DNA of 64,000 bases, from NCBI GenBank assembly GCA_963778185.1, contig CAVZTF010000003.1, positions 1,116,001 to 1,180,000 of the forward strand. Direction: 5' to 3'. The stretch is from RPQJ01 sp963778185. Lineage in GTDB: Bacteria; Pseudomonadota; Gammaproteobacteria; Steroidobacterales; Steroidobacteraceae. Below the pieces are notes generated by a model that did no database searches, had not been told where the DNA came from, and saw only the letters and a program-made list of their open reading frames with translations. Positions 35,611 to 43,853 of the stretch are shown here, one piece after another (position 1 is the stretch's first letter; the number at the start of each line of letters is the position of its first letter). Position numbers and translations under genes: made by a program.

Positions 35611-37047
35611 TCAGCGGCCGGGGGCGAGCCGGAATTCGACACGATTGTTCTGCGCCGCAACGTCGTTCCAGGCGCCCGCCGTGCCGCTTTCGCCCTGCTC
35701 CGGGTACTCCACTGGACTGCGACGTCCCGCATTCACGGTTTCGACGACGATCGCTCCGGCCGTGCGCTGCCGCAGGCTGGCGACGAAGTTGGCGAAGTCC
35801 ACCGACTGGCGCTGCGCCGGGGAGAGCGAGTCCTCGAACGGATTGCCCACGAGGTCGCACTTCTGCGCCAGCAGTCCGGGATCCGCGACCACGAAACCTT
35901 CGCCCGCATTCCCGCTCAAGCAGAAGTCCCCGACGAACGATTCGACGACGATGTGGCCCTGGTAGCGTTGGCCCTCGAGCGTGGCCGCGATCCCGCGCAG
36001 TCGCTCCAGACGCCCGTTGGCCAGCGGCGTCTCGCCGTAGGGCACGTACTCGACCGCGAGGGGCCCCGACGGCGGCCCGGGCTCGATCCCCGGTGACCCG
36101 GCAATCGGCACATCCGCCGTCACCGGGCGGCTCGCCAGGGCCTCCGGGATCGTGGTCTGGAGCGCCGTGCGAATTTCGGCCAATTGGCTCGCGAACTCGC
36201 GGTTCTGCTGCTGGGCCTGCCAGAAGAGCGCGCCCAGCACGGCCGCGGGCACGACTGCCAGCAGTGCCGTGAGCAGGACGGGCCACCATTGCAGCGGTGG
36301 CGGCGGCGGCAGCACGTCCACTGCCTGGGGTGCCGCCGCCCTGGCGGTGCCCTCCTTGATCTCGCCGCTGAGCCGGCGCGCAAAGGCTTCGAACGTCGCC
36401 AGCGTGAACCGGCGCTGTTCGGCCAGCTGGTCCTTGACGAGCTGCTGCACGGACTGGCGCAGGCTGGCCTGCAGGTCCGAGAGCGCGGTCGCGGAGGCCG
36501 CCAGGTGCGGAGCGGCCAGGTCGATCGCCGCTTCGGTCCGGCCGAGCGGCACTGCGTCCGCCAGGTCCGCATTGGCCGCCAGCGGCAACTGCGCCCCAAC
36601 GCCGGCGGCCGCTGCGGAGGCTGCGGCGGCCGCACGGGCATCGAACAACGCAGAGCGCTGCTGGCGGCGATCCGGCAGCAGGTGCAACTGGTAGAGCACG
36701 CGTGACACGTCGACCGGCCGCACCGTCTTCGGCAGCACGCCGACCGCGCCGAGGGCCCGGGCCTGGCTCACGTAGAGCTCGCCTTCCTGCGAGGTGTACA
36801 TCATGAGCGGGATCGTCGCGGTCTGCGCGTCGCTCTTGATCGCCTGGACGGCCTGGAAGCCGTCCATGCCCGGCATGAGGTGATCCATGAAGATCACGTC
36901 GGGGCGAGTCTGCTGCAGGTATTCGAGTGCCTGTTCGGCGGATTCGGCGGTATCCACCGCCATGCCGTGCTGTTCGAGCATGCGGCTCAGGATCACCCGG
37001 GCCGAGCGCGAATCATCCACGATCAGGGCACGCTTGCCCGTCGTCAT
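35611..37047 (-). CDS. Receiver-domain protein with transmembrane helix and C-terminal periplasmic region
   Basis: 478 residues. Residues ~5-125 form a CheY-type receiver with the acidic pair Asp11-Asp12, phospho-acceptor Asp55 ('VIFMDHLMPGMDG') and Lys107 ('LPKTVRP'). A low-complexity Ala-rich linker and a helical stretch (~170-235) follow, then a single transmembrane helix (~254-276, 'WWPVLLTALLAVVPAAVLGALFW') flanked by Pro-rich residues, then ~200 residues probably in the periplasm. The end ('SLSPAQRQSVDFANFVASL', 'NDVAAQNNRVEF') weakly resembles the OmpA C-terminal pattern. A cytoplasmic receiver joined across the membrane to a periplasmic part, with no kinase nearby, is unusual. Confidence 0.75.
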   Translation of the reverse strand: MTTGKRALIVDDSRSARVILSRMLEQHGMAVDTAESAEQALEYLQQTRPDVIFMDHLMPGMDGFQAVQAIKSDAQTATIPLMMYTSQEGELYVSQARALGAVGVLPKTVRPVDVSRVLYQLHLLPDRRQQRSALFDARAAAAASAAAAGVGAQLPLAANADLADAVPLGRTEAAIDLAAPHLAASATALSDLQASLRQSVQQLVKDQLAEQRRFTLATFEAFARRLSGEIKEGTARAAAPQAVDVLPPPPPLQWWPVLLTALLAVVPAAVLGALFWQAQQQNREFASQLAEIRTALQTTIPEALASRPVTADVPIAGSPGIEPGPPSGPLAVEYVPYGETPLANGRLERLRGIAATLEGQRYQGHIVVESFVGDFCLSGNAGEGFVVADPGLLAQKCDLVGNPFEDSLSPAQRQSVDFANFVASLRQRTAGAIVVETVNAGRRSPVEYPEQGESGTAGAWNDVAAQNNRVEFRLAPGR

Positions 37048-37202
37048 TACGTATGTCCCCCAGGAAGGCGGCCGATTGCCGTCACGAATACTGGCTTTCT
37101 ACCTTGATCCGGCCTGCAAGCCAATCCCGGCAACCCCTGTAGCCACTTTGCGCCCCAAGCGTATGCTTTCGACCCACAGTAGAAGGATAACGGAGGCATC
37201 AA

Positions 37203-39251
37203 ATGCCCTACACGACGGCGGATATCCGCAACATCGCACTGGTGGGCCAAGCGGGCGCGGGCAAGACCCTGCTGGCCGAGGCCTTGCTCGCGCAATCCGG
37301 GGCGATCCGCGCCAAGGGCTCGCTGGCCCGCGGCACCACGGTCTGCGACTTCGATCCCCAGGAGAAAGCGCTGCTGCATTCGCTGGACGCCGCGATCTGC
37401 GGTTTCGAGTCCCAGGGTGTCCGGGTCAACATGATCGACACCCCGGGGTACCCGGACTTCCTCGGTCGCAGCCTCTCGGCGCTCGAGGCCGTCGAGACGG
37501 CGGTGATCGTGGTGAGCGCGGTGAACGGCACCGAGCCGATGACCCAGCGCATGATGGACTTCGCAAAGGCACGCGGTCTGTGCCGGCTCATCGTCGTCAA
37601 CAAGATCGACAGCCGCGAGGCGCGCACCGAGGCGGTGCTCGCCGAGATCCGCGAGGTCTTCGGCAAGGCCTGCCTGCCGCTGAACCTGCCTGCGGAAGGC
37701 GGCCGGGCGGTCGTCGACTGCTTCTACCAGGCCAGCGGCAAGGCCGCGGACTTCTCCTCCGTCGCCGCCGCGCACACCGAGATCATCGACCAGGTGGTCG
37801 AGGTGGACGACAAGCTCATGGCGCTGTACCTCGAGCAGGGCGAGGCGATCTCGCCCGAGCAGCTGCACGACCCGTTCGAGCAGGCGCTGCGCGAGGACCA
37901 CCTCGTGCCGATCTGCTTCTGCTCCGCCGAGACGGGCGCGGGCATTCCCGAACTCATCCAGGTGCTCACGCGCCTGATGCCGAATCCCGCCGAAGGCAAT
38001 TCCCCGCCGTTCCTCAAGGGCGAGGGCGCGGAGGCCGTGCGCGTCGCGGTGGCCCCGGATCCGTCGAGGCACGTCATCGCCCACGTGTTCAAGGTCACGA
38101 TCGACCCCTTCGTGGGCAAGCTCGGCATCTTCCGCGTGCACCAGGGCACCGTGAAGGCAGGCGCGCAGCTGCTCGTGGGCGACGCGCGCAAGCCCATCAA
38201 GATCGCGCACCTCTACCAGCTGCAGGGCAAGGACCATGTGGAAATCCCGCTGGCCATACCCGGCGACATCTGCGCCGCGCCCAAGATCGACGAACTGCAC
38301 TTCGACGCCGTGCTGCACGACTCGCACGACGAGGACCACCATCACCTGAAGTCGGTGAACTTCCCGCCGCCGATGCTGGGCGTGGCGATCCATGCCGAGA
38401 AGCGCGGCGACGAGCAGAAGCTCTCGGAGTCGCTGCACCGGCTGGTGGCCGAGGATCCCTGCGTCCGCGTCGAGCAGCACAACGCGCAGAACGAGACCGT
38501 GCTGTACGGGCTCGGCGACCTGCACCTGCGAGTGATGCTGCAGCGGATGACCGAGCGCTATGGAGTCGCGGTGAAGACGAGCCCGCCGAGCGTGCCGTAC
38601 CGCGAGACCATCACCCGGCCGGCCGAGGGTCACCACCGCCACAAGAAGCAGACCGGCGGCGCCGGGCAGTTCGGCGAGGTCTACCTGCGCATCGAGCCGC
38701 TCGAGCGCGGGGCGGGTTTCGAGTTCGTGGACGACGTGGTCGGGGGCGCGATTCCCGGCCAGTTCATCCCGGCCGTCGAGAAGGGCGTGCGACGCGTGCT
38801 GACCGAAGGAGCGATCGCCGGCTTCGAGCTGCAGGACGTGCGCGTGAGCGTCTACGACGGCAAGCACCACCCGGTGGACTCGAAGGAAGTCGCCTTCGTG
38901 GCCGCCGGACGCCACGCCTTCATCAGCGCGATCCGCGAGGCGGCCCCGATCGTGCTCGAGCCGATCGTGCGTATCGCGATCAGCACGCCCGCGGGTTCCA
39001 TCGGCGACGTCACGAGCGACCTCTCGACGCGGCGGGCCCGCATCAGCGGGCAGGACTCGCTGCCGGGCGGCCGCGCCGAGATCATGGCACTCGTGCCGCT
39101 CGCGGAGCTGCAGGACTACCTGTCGCGGCTCAAGGCCCTCACCGGTGGCGAAGGCACGTACACGATGGACCTGAGCCACTACGACCCGGTGCCGGCCCGC
39201 AGGCAGCAGGAGCTCGTGGCGGCGTTCAAGCCGCACGAGGAGGCGGACTGA
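37203..39251 (+). CDS. Elongation factor G paralogue (EF-G2-like translational GTPase)
   Basis: 682 residues, with EF-G domains I-V recognisable ('GQAGAGKT' P-loop 15-22, 'NKID', domain IV 'HKKQTGGAGQFGEVYLRIEPL', 'SIGDVTSDLSTRRARISG'). It is not the canonical fusA: the switch II motif is 'DTPGYPDF', with Tyr83 where the catalytic His of DTPGH stands, and the switch I 'RGITI' is 'LLHSL', placing Ser60 at the conserved Thr. Such paralogues (EF-G2) often hydrolyse GTP poorly and act in special conditions. GGAGG precedes ATG 37203 at ideal spacing. No str-operon genes are adjacent. Confidence 0.88.
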   Translation: MPYTTADIRNIALVGQAGAGKTLLAEALLAQSGAIRAKGSLARGTTVCDFDPQEKALLHSLDAAICGFESQGVRVNMIDTPGYPDFLGRSLSALEAVETAVIVVSAVNGTEPMTQRMMDFAKARGLCRLIVVNKIDSREARTEAVLAEIREVFGKACLPLNLPAEGGRAVVDCFYQASGKAADFSSVAAAHTEIIDQVVEVDDKLMALYLEQGEAISPEQLHDPFEQALREDHLVPICFCSAETGAGIPELIQVLTRLMPNPAEGNSPPFLKGEGAEAVRVAVAPDPSRHVIAHVFKVTIDPFVGKLGIFRVHQGTVKAGAQLLVGDARKPIKIAHLYQLQGKDHVEIPLAIPGDICAAPKIDELHFDAVLHDSHDEDHHHLKSVNFPPPMLGVAIHAEKRGDEQKLSESLHRLVAEDPCVRVEQHNAQNETVLYGLGDLHLRVMLQRMTERYGVAVKTSPPSVPYRETITRPAEGHHRHKKQTGGAGQFGEVYLRIEPLERGAGFEFVDDVVGGAIPGQFIPAVEKGVRRVLTEGAIAGFELQDVRVSVYDGKHHPVDSKEVAFVAAGRHAFISAIREAAPIVLEPIVRIAISTPAGSIGDVTSDLSTRRARISGQDSLPGGRAEIMALVPLAELQDYLSRLKALTGGEGTYTMDLSHYDPVPARRQQELVAAFKPHEEAD

Positions 39252-39278
39252 GGCGGCCCGCGCAGCCCAGGGCACTAC

Positions 39279-39938
39279 TCAATCCCGCGGCAATCGCGCC
39301 TCGAGTCCCAGCCCGCGCCGCAACGCGCGCCACGCCCGGCGCCAGGGCGCGTCCTGTCGCGTGGGATTCGCGTGGGGCCACGGCCGATCCGGGATCGGCG
39401 CGCCGAGGAAGGCGCAGAGTCGCTCCCAGCCCGGCTCGCGCGTCGGCTCGAGCTCGAGGAACTGGTGCGCGCGGCCCTTGAAGAATTCCCGGATCGCCGC
39501 GTTGTGGGCGCGATAGGCCGCGAGCCATGCCTGCCGGCTTGCCTCGCCACGCGACGGGTCCGCATGCCTGCCGAACAGCCACACGCGCATCGGGCGGATG
39601 CGGCGATTGCGGTAGAACCTGACGCAGCTCGCGATCCACGGCTCCTCGTCGCGCACCGTCAGGATGTACTTCGCGTCGGGGAACATGGCGTAGATCTCCC
39701 GCCAGATCGCGAAGTACGGGTTGTCGGTGAACGCGTCGAACAGCTCGAACGTGGGCAGGCGATAATCGCCTGCCTCGATCTGCCTGACCAGCGTCGCGCC
39801 GTCGTCGGCGCCGGGATAGCTGCCGGGCTTGTCGCCGTTCACGGTGTCGTAGCCGAGGATCCTGAGCGCCTCGAACAGCGTCGTGGTCCCGGTCTTGTAG
39901 AAACCGATGCAGAAGACCTTGCCGTCGTGCTGCGACAT
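39279..39938 (-). CDS. Sulfotransferase-family protein
   Basis: 219 residues. The 5'-phosphosulfate loop reads 'IGFYKTGTTTLFEALRILGY' near the N-terminus, and 'DAKYILTVRDEEPWIASCVRFYR' supplies the 3'-phosphate-binding Arg/Ser region. The downstream part 'FFKGRAHQFLELEPTREPGWERLCAFLGAPIPDRPWPHAN' follows the P-loop-sulfotransferase pattern seen in bacterial homologues. The acceptor substrate is not evident. Confidence 0.82.
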   Translation of the reverse strand: MSQHDGKVFCIGFYKTGTTTLFEALRILGYDTVNGDKPGSYPGADDGATLVRQIEAGDYRLPTFELFDAFTDNPYFAIWREIYAMFPDAKYILTVRDEEPWIASCVRFYRNRRIRPMRVWLFGRHADPSRGEASRQAWLAAYRAHNAAIREFFKGRAHQFLELEPTREPGWERLCAFLGAPIPDRPWPHANPTRQDAPWRRAWRALRRGLGLEARLPRD

Positions 39939-39950
39939 GTGTGACGGACT

Positions 39951-40643
39951 CTACGAGCCGGCCGCGGCCCCGCCAAGCGGAGCCACGAGGTCGGAGCCCT
40001 GGTTGCGGGCGTCGTTGACCCGCCGGTCGACGGCCTGCGCCCGCAGACCGGCCGACGCACACGGCGCGAGCAACCGGTCCAGGCGGTCGACCGCCGCGTT
40101 GCCGGGGTCGAGCCACTCGTCGTAATCGGACCGCCCGACGATGACGGGCATGCGGTCGTGCACGTGCGCCACCTCGGGCGCCGGCGCCGTGGTCACGATG
40201 CAGCAGGACTCGAGCGTCTCGGCGCTGCCAGGGTCGCGCCAGGTCTCCCACAGGCCGGCCATGCCGAAAGGCTCGCCGTCCGCGAACGAGATGAAGTACG
40301 GCTGCTTCGCGCCTGCGCTGCGCTGCCACTCGTAGTAGCCGTCCGCGAGCACGAGGCAGCGACGCCGCCGGTATGCGCTGCGGAACGAAGGCTTCTCGCG
40401 CAGTGTCTCGCCGCGCGCGTTGATCATGCGCGCGCCGATCGACTTCTCCCGGGCCCAGGACGGCACCAGCCCCCAGTAGAGCATGGCGATGCGCCGCACC
40501 GGATCCTCGACGCCGGCGCGCGCGACGGCGACGTACTGGGTCGGCGCGATGTTGTAGCGCGGCTCGACCTGCGCGGTCCCGGCCACGCCGAACAGCCGCG
40601 TCACGGCCTCATGAGGCGAATAGAAGGCGAAGCGGCCGCACAC
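39951..40643 (-). CDS. yedK: SRAP-domain protein (YedK/HMCES), abasic-site crosslinking
   Basis: 230 residues. The mature N-terminal Cys2 ('MCGRFAF') forms a thiazolidine with abasic DNA in this family; Asn ('YNIAPTQ'), Glu ('DGYYEWQR') and His ('HDRMPVIV') complete the active site. It protects abasic sites in single-stranded DNA. It is followed by the ABC transporter genes on the same strand, 6 bases apart. Confidence 0.92.
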   Translation of the reverse strand: MCGRFAFYSPHEAVTRLFGVAGTAQVEPRYNIAPTQYVAVARAGVEDPVRRIAMLYWGLVPSWAREKSIGARMINARGETLREKPSFRSAYRRRRCLVLADGYYEWQRSAGAKQPYFISFADGEPFGMAGLWETWRDPGSAETLESCCIVTTAPAPEVAHVHDRMPVIVGRSDYDEWLDPGNAAVDRLDRLLAPCASAGLRAQAVDRRVNDARNQGSDLVAPLGGAAAGS

Positions 40644-40649
40644 GGTTCC

Positions 40650-41435
40650 TCAGTCCTTCGTCCCCGTTCCCCGCTCCATCAGCCACACGCAGGTGCCGAA
40701 CAGGGCGACCGTCGCGAGCCCCATGATCGCGAACGACACGCCCACGTGGACGTCGGAGTGGCCGAGGAAACCGTAGCGGAACGCGTTGACCATGTAGAGG
40801 ATGGGGTTGGCGCGCGAGAGATGCTGCGCCCACTCGGGCAGCATCGCGATGGAGTAGAACACGCCGCCGAGGTAGGTGAGCGGCGTGAGGATGAAGGTCG
40901 GCACGAAGGTGATCTGGTCGAAGTTCTTGGCGAACACCGCGTTCACGAAACCCATCAGCGAGAACACGACGGCCGTGAGCAGCACCGCGCCGACTACGAT
41001 GGCGGGGTGCTGGACGTGCAGCCGGGTGAAGAGGAGCGAGATCAGCGTGACCACGAGGCCAACCAGCAGGCCGCGCAGTACGCCGCCCGCGACGTAGCCC
41101 GACACGATGAGCCAGTTCGGCAGCGGCGCCACCAGCAGTTCCTCGATGTGCCGCCCGAACTTCGCGCCGAAGAACGACGACACGACGTTGCCGTAGCTGT
41201 TGGTGATCACCGACATCATGATCAGCCCCGGCGCGATGTACTGCATGTAGTCGAAGCCGCCCATGTCGCCGATGCGCCGGCCGATCAGGCTGCCGAAGAT
41301 GATGAAGTACAGGGTCGCCGTGATGGCGGGCGGGACCAGCGTCTGCGCCCAGATGCGGACGATGCGGCTGAATTCCCGGATGACGATGGTGCGGAAACCG
41401 ACCCAGCGATGGTCCCGGCGCGGCGGCGCGCTCAT
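40650..41435 (-). CDS. ABC-2 type permease
   Basis: 261 residues with six hydrophobic segments, of the ABC-2/YadH type ('TLYFIIFGSLIGRRIG', 'FDYMQYIAPGLIMMSVITNSYGNVVSSFFGAKFGRHIEELLVAPLPNWLIVSGYVAGGVLRG', 'FVPTFILTPLTYLGGVFYSI'). It overlaps the ATPase gene by four bases (ATGA), forming a two-gene exporter like E. coli YadGH, of unknown substrate. Confidence 0.92.
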   Translation of the reverse strand: MSAPPRRDHRWVGFRTIVIREFSRIVRIWAQTLVPPAITATLYFIIFGSLIGRRIGDMGGFDYMQYIAPGLIMMSVITNSYGNVVSSFFGAKFGRHIEELLVAPLPNWLIVSGYVAGGVLRGLLVGLVVTLISLLFTRLHVQHPAIVVGAVLLTAVVFSLMGFVNAVFAKNFDQITFVPTFILTPLTYLGGVFYSIAMLPEWAQHLSRANPILYMVNAFRYGFLGHSDVHVGVSFAIMGLATVALFGTCVWLMERGTGTKD

Positions 41436-42382
41436 GCCGACACCACGGGCCTGGGCTGGCCGGTCGTCGCGTCGCGCCCCTCGACCAGGCGCATGAACAG
41501 CTCCTCGAGGCGGTTGGACTTGTTGCGCATGCTGACGACCTCGATGCCGCGGGCGCTCAATGCCGCGAACAGGTCGTTCAGGTTCTGGTCCTTGTTCACC
41601 TCGGCCTCGAGCGAGCCGTCGCTCGCCAGCGCGAGGGCGTAACCCGGCAGGTCGGGCATCTCGGCGAGCGGGTGGCGCAGGTTCAGCACGAACACTTCGC
41701 TGTGCAGCTTGCGCAGCACGGTCGCCATGCGGTCGTGCTCGATGATGCGGCCTTCGTCGATGATCGCGATGTTGCGGCAGAGCGATTCGGCTTCCTCGAG
41801 GTAGTGCGTCGTGAGGATGATCGTGGTGCCCTGCTCGTTGATCTGGCGCAGGAAGTCCCACATGGAGCGGCGCACCTCGATGTCCACTCCGGCGGTGGGC
41901 TCGTCGAGGATGAGGAGCCTGGGCTCGTGGATCAGCGCGCGCGCGATCATCAGGCGCCGCTTCATCCCGCCCGACAGCGTCCGCGAGACCGCATCGCGCT
42001 TGTCCCACAGTTGCAGCTTGCGCAGCCAGACTTCCATCCGCTCGCGCGCAATCGCGCGCGGCATGCCGTAGAAGCCCGCCTGGTTCACCAGGATGGTCGA
42101 GACCTTCTCGAACTGGTTGAAGTTGACTTCCTGCGGGACCAGGCCGAGGCAGGCCTTCGCCGCCTCGAGGTCCGTGTCGATGTCGTGCCCGAACACTGAG
42201 ACGTGGCCCGACGACTTGTTCACGAGCGAGGAGACGATGCCGATCGCGGTCGTCTTGCCGGCGCCATTCGGCCCCAGCAGGGCGAAGAAATCTCCCTGCT
42301 CCACGTCGAGGTCGATGCCCTTGAGGGCCTGCACGCCGTTCCTGTACGTCTTGGCGAGCTGGCGCAGCGAAAGGGCTTTCAT
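41432..42382 (-). CDS. ABC transporter ATP-binding protein (YadG-like)
   Basis: 316 residues with Walker A 'LLGPNGAGKTTAIGI', signature 'LSGGMKRRLMIARAL', Walker B 'LLILDEPTAGVD' and H-loop 'ILTTHYLEEAE'. The C-terminal extension ('KLHSEVFVLNLRHPL...') is that of the YadG group. ATG 42382 gives the normal N-terminus. Partner of the downstream permease. Confidence 0.93.
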   Translation of the reverse strand: MKALSLRQLAKTYRNGVQALKGIDLDVEQGDFFALLGPNGAGKTTAIGIVSSLVNKSSGHVSVFGHDIDTDLEAAKACLGLVPQEVNFNQFEKVSTILVNQAGFYGMPRAIARERMEVWLRKLQLWDKRDAVSRTLSGGMKRRLMIARALIHEPRLLILDEPTAGVDIEVRRSMWDFLRQINEQGTTIILTTHYLEEAESLCRNIAIIDEGRIIEHDRMATVLRKLHSEVFVLNLRHPLAEMPDLPGYALALASDGSLEAEVNKDQNLNDLFAALSARGIEVVSMRNKSNRLEELFMRLVEGRDATTGQPRPVVSA

Positions 42383-42458
42383 GGCGGGGGAACGTGGACG
42401 AAAGGGAGCGAAGCGTAATGCGCCCGCCTGGCGGCAGCAAGGCACGCCGGGCGACTCG

Positions 42459-43145
42459 TCAGGGTCGCGGCTTGCGGCCCTGACGGCCGTCCCCTGCGGG
42501 TTGGACGGCGCCGGCGTGGGGCGCCGTGTCCAGCAGGCAGATGCCGATGCAGTGCGCCCATTGCAGCGCCGTGGCCGATTGGCTGCGGCTCGCGCCCGCC
42601 AGCAGCGACCAGAACCTCCGGTGCCCCGGCCAACGGGGCCGGACCAGGCCCGGCCAGGCCGAGAGCCGCGCCAGTTGCGACGGGCACATCTCGCTGATCC
42701 GCAGTTGCGCGGCCGGAGGCAGCCCGAGGGCGACGCGTGTCGCGAGCGGCGTGAGTTCTGCAAGTCGCCAGACGAAGAACAGCGCGACGTGCAGGAATGA
42801 AGAGCAGCGGCTGGCGATCTCCTTCCCGAACGGCTCGTTGCCGATGTCCTCGACACGCCCGGGTTGGGTGGCCGGTCCGTACCCGACCGGCGGGAGGGTC
42901 AGTTCAAAGAGCGTGAACGGGCTTGCCGCCATGCGATTGCGCGTTGCCTCGTCGGTTTCGAGCAGCGTCCGGCGCACGGCGTCCGACCAGCCGAAGCGCG
43001 GGTCGTCGGCCAGCTCGCGGGTGATGCCGAGCTCGAGGAACTCGCGGTTCAGGTCGGCAAGGTCGCGACGAATGGCCGGGCTCAGGACGTTGTACTGCAG
43101 GAATTGATCGGCGGCGTCCACGGGTGGGGCGGGTACAAGAGACAT
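42459..43145 (-). CDS. Uncharacterised protein with a FlhD-like C-terminal segment
   Basis: 228 residues from ATG 43145, behind 'ggagcga'. No close family recognised by name. Residues ~117-172 can be aligned without gaps, by eye, with E. coli FlhD (LSYLLLAQRL...LGINEEM...LPQMVKLAETNQLV): here 'FFVWRLAELTPLATRVALGL', then 'RISEMCPSQLARLSAWPGLV'. The R-L and L-G pairs are 11 residues apart in both proteins. The N-terminal ~110 residues are extra. Its divergent neighbour resembles FlhC, which supports the reading. A longer start at 43181 would lie inside the operator array and is unlikely. Confidence 0.6.
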   Translation of the reverse strand: MSLVPAPPVDAADQFLQYNVLSPAIRRDLADLNREFLELGITRELADDPRFGWSDAVRRTLLETDEATRNRMAASPFTLFELTLPPVGYGPATQPGRVEDIGNEPFGKEIASRCSSFLHVALFFVWRLAELTPLATRVALGLPPAAQLRISEMCPSQLARLSAWPGLVRPRWPGHRRFWSLLAGASRSQSATALQWAHCIGICLLDTAPHAGAVQPAGDGRQGRKPRP

Positions 43146-43157
43146 GGTCGTTTCGCT

Positions 43158-43227
43158 CCATATATGGTCTGTTAAGACCATATTTGGTTATAGACTGTCT
43201 TATATGGTCCTGCTAGACCATATATGG
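43158..43227. promoter_or_regulatory. Four 20-bp-spaced operator repeats between the FlhD-like and FlhC-like genes
   Basis: CCATATATGG (43158-43167), CCATATTTGG (43178-43187), TCTTATATGG (43198-43207) and CCATATATGG (43218-43227) recur at exactly 20-bp intervals, i.e. about two helical turns. Superimposed are two perfect inverted repeats: ATATGGTCT / AGACCATAT around GTTA (centre 43172.5), and TATATGGTC / GACCATATA around CTGCTA (centre 43212.5), 40 bp apart. The array fills the 114-base gap between the two start codons and must overlap both promoters. Confidence 0.8.
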
Positions 43228-43259
43228 CGAGAATACCCAAAAAATCTGGAGGGGAAACC

Positions 43260-43802
43260 ATGCGCATCACCGACAGCCGTTACGACCGCGACCGATTGCG
43301 TCTCGCGGTCGCCTATCGCCTGATCTGCCACGAGGCCCGCACCCATACAATCCGGCAGTGCACGGGCCTGTCCGGCGACCGCATCCGCAAGCTGTACCGC
43401 AACTATATGCAGGGCCTGCCCGACCGGCGGATCCGTCGCCGGCGCGGCAAATCGCCCCGCCAGATGTCGTACTTCCAGCGTTCCCCGGCCCACGAACTGC
43501 AGGCCGCGACACTCGGCACGATGCTCAGCCTGTGCGGCCTGCTCGGTCGGCGACCGGCCCTGCACCGGCCGACGATCGAGGAAGTCGCCTGCTTCTGCGA
43601 TGTCTACGAAACGTTCGTCAGCGTCTGCCCGCTCGCCCACATCACGCTGGAGCACGCCTGGTACCTGCTGCAGGTGCTCTCCTACGAGGACGAGTTCGTG
43701 CTGGCGCGCTGTCCGGACTGCCACGCCGTCTGGATCCGCGACACGCTCGAAGTGCTGCCGGACAACTGTGCCGCCTGCCGCGAGAACGGGCCACCCGACT
43801 AG
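43260..43802 (+). CDS. FlhC-like transcriptional regulator
   Basis: 180 residues from ATG 43260, with GGAGGGG five bases upstream. It resembles FlhC: an N-terminal helical part 'RLAVAYRLICHEARTHTIRQCTGLSGDRIRKLYRNYMQG' (FlhC: RLIKLYKEL), 'SPRQMSYFQRSPAHELQAATLGTML', and a C-terminal zinc site C-x2-C ... C-x2-C ('ARCPDCHAVWIRDT', 'DNCAACREN') like the Cys cluster of FlhC. No flagellar genes are in the window. Together with the divergent FlhD-like gene it may form a heteromeric regulator, and the intervening operator array suggests autoregulation. Confidence 0.75.
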   Translation: MRITDSRYDRDRLRLAVAYRLICHEARTHTIRQCTGLSGDRIRKLYRNYMQGLPDRRIRRRRGKSPRQMSYFQRSPAHELQAATLGTMLSLCGLLGRRPALHRPTIEEVACFCDVYETFVSVCPLAHITLEHAWYLLQVLSYEDEFVLARCPDCHAVWIRDTLEVLPDNCAACRENGPPD

Positions 43803-43853
43803 GGCGGTCGCCGGGTTGCTAGACTTGCGTCCTCCAAGCAGCTGCATGCCGCC

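Noticed and set aside
43158..43227. CArG-box (eukaryotic SRF-type) reading of CC-W6-GG repeats
   Set aside because: The resemblance is coincidental in a bacterium. The phasing and the superimposed ATATGGTC half-sites point to a bacterial operator.
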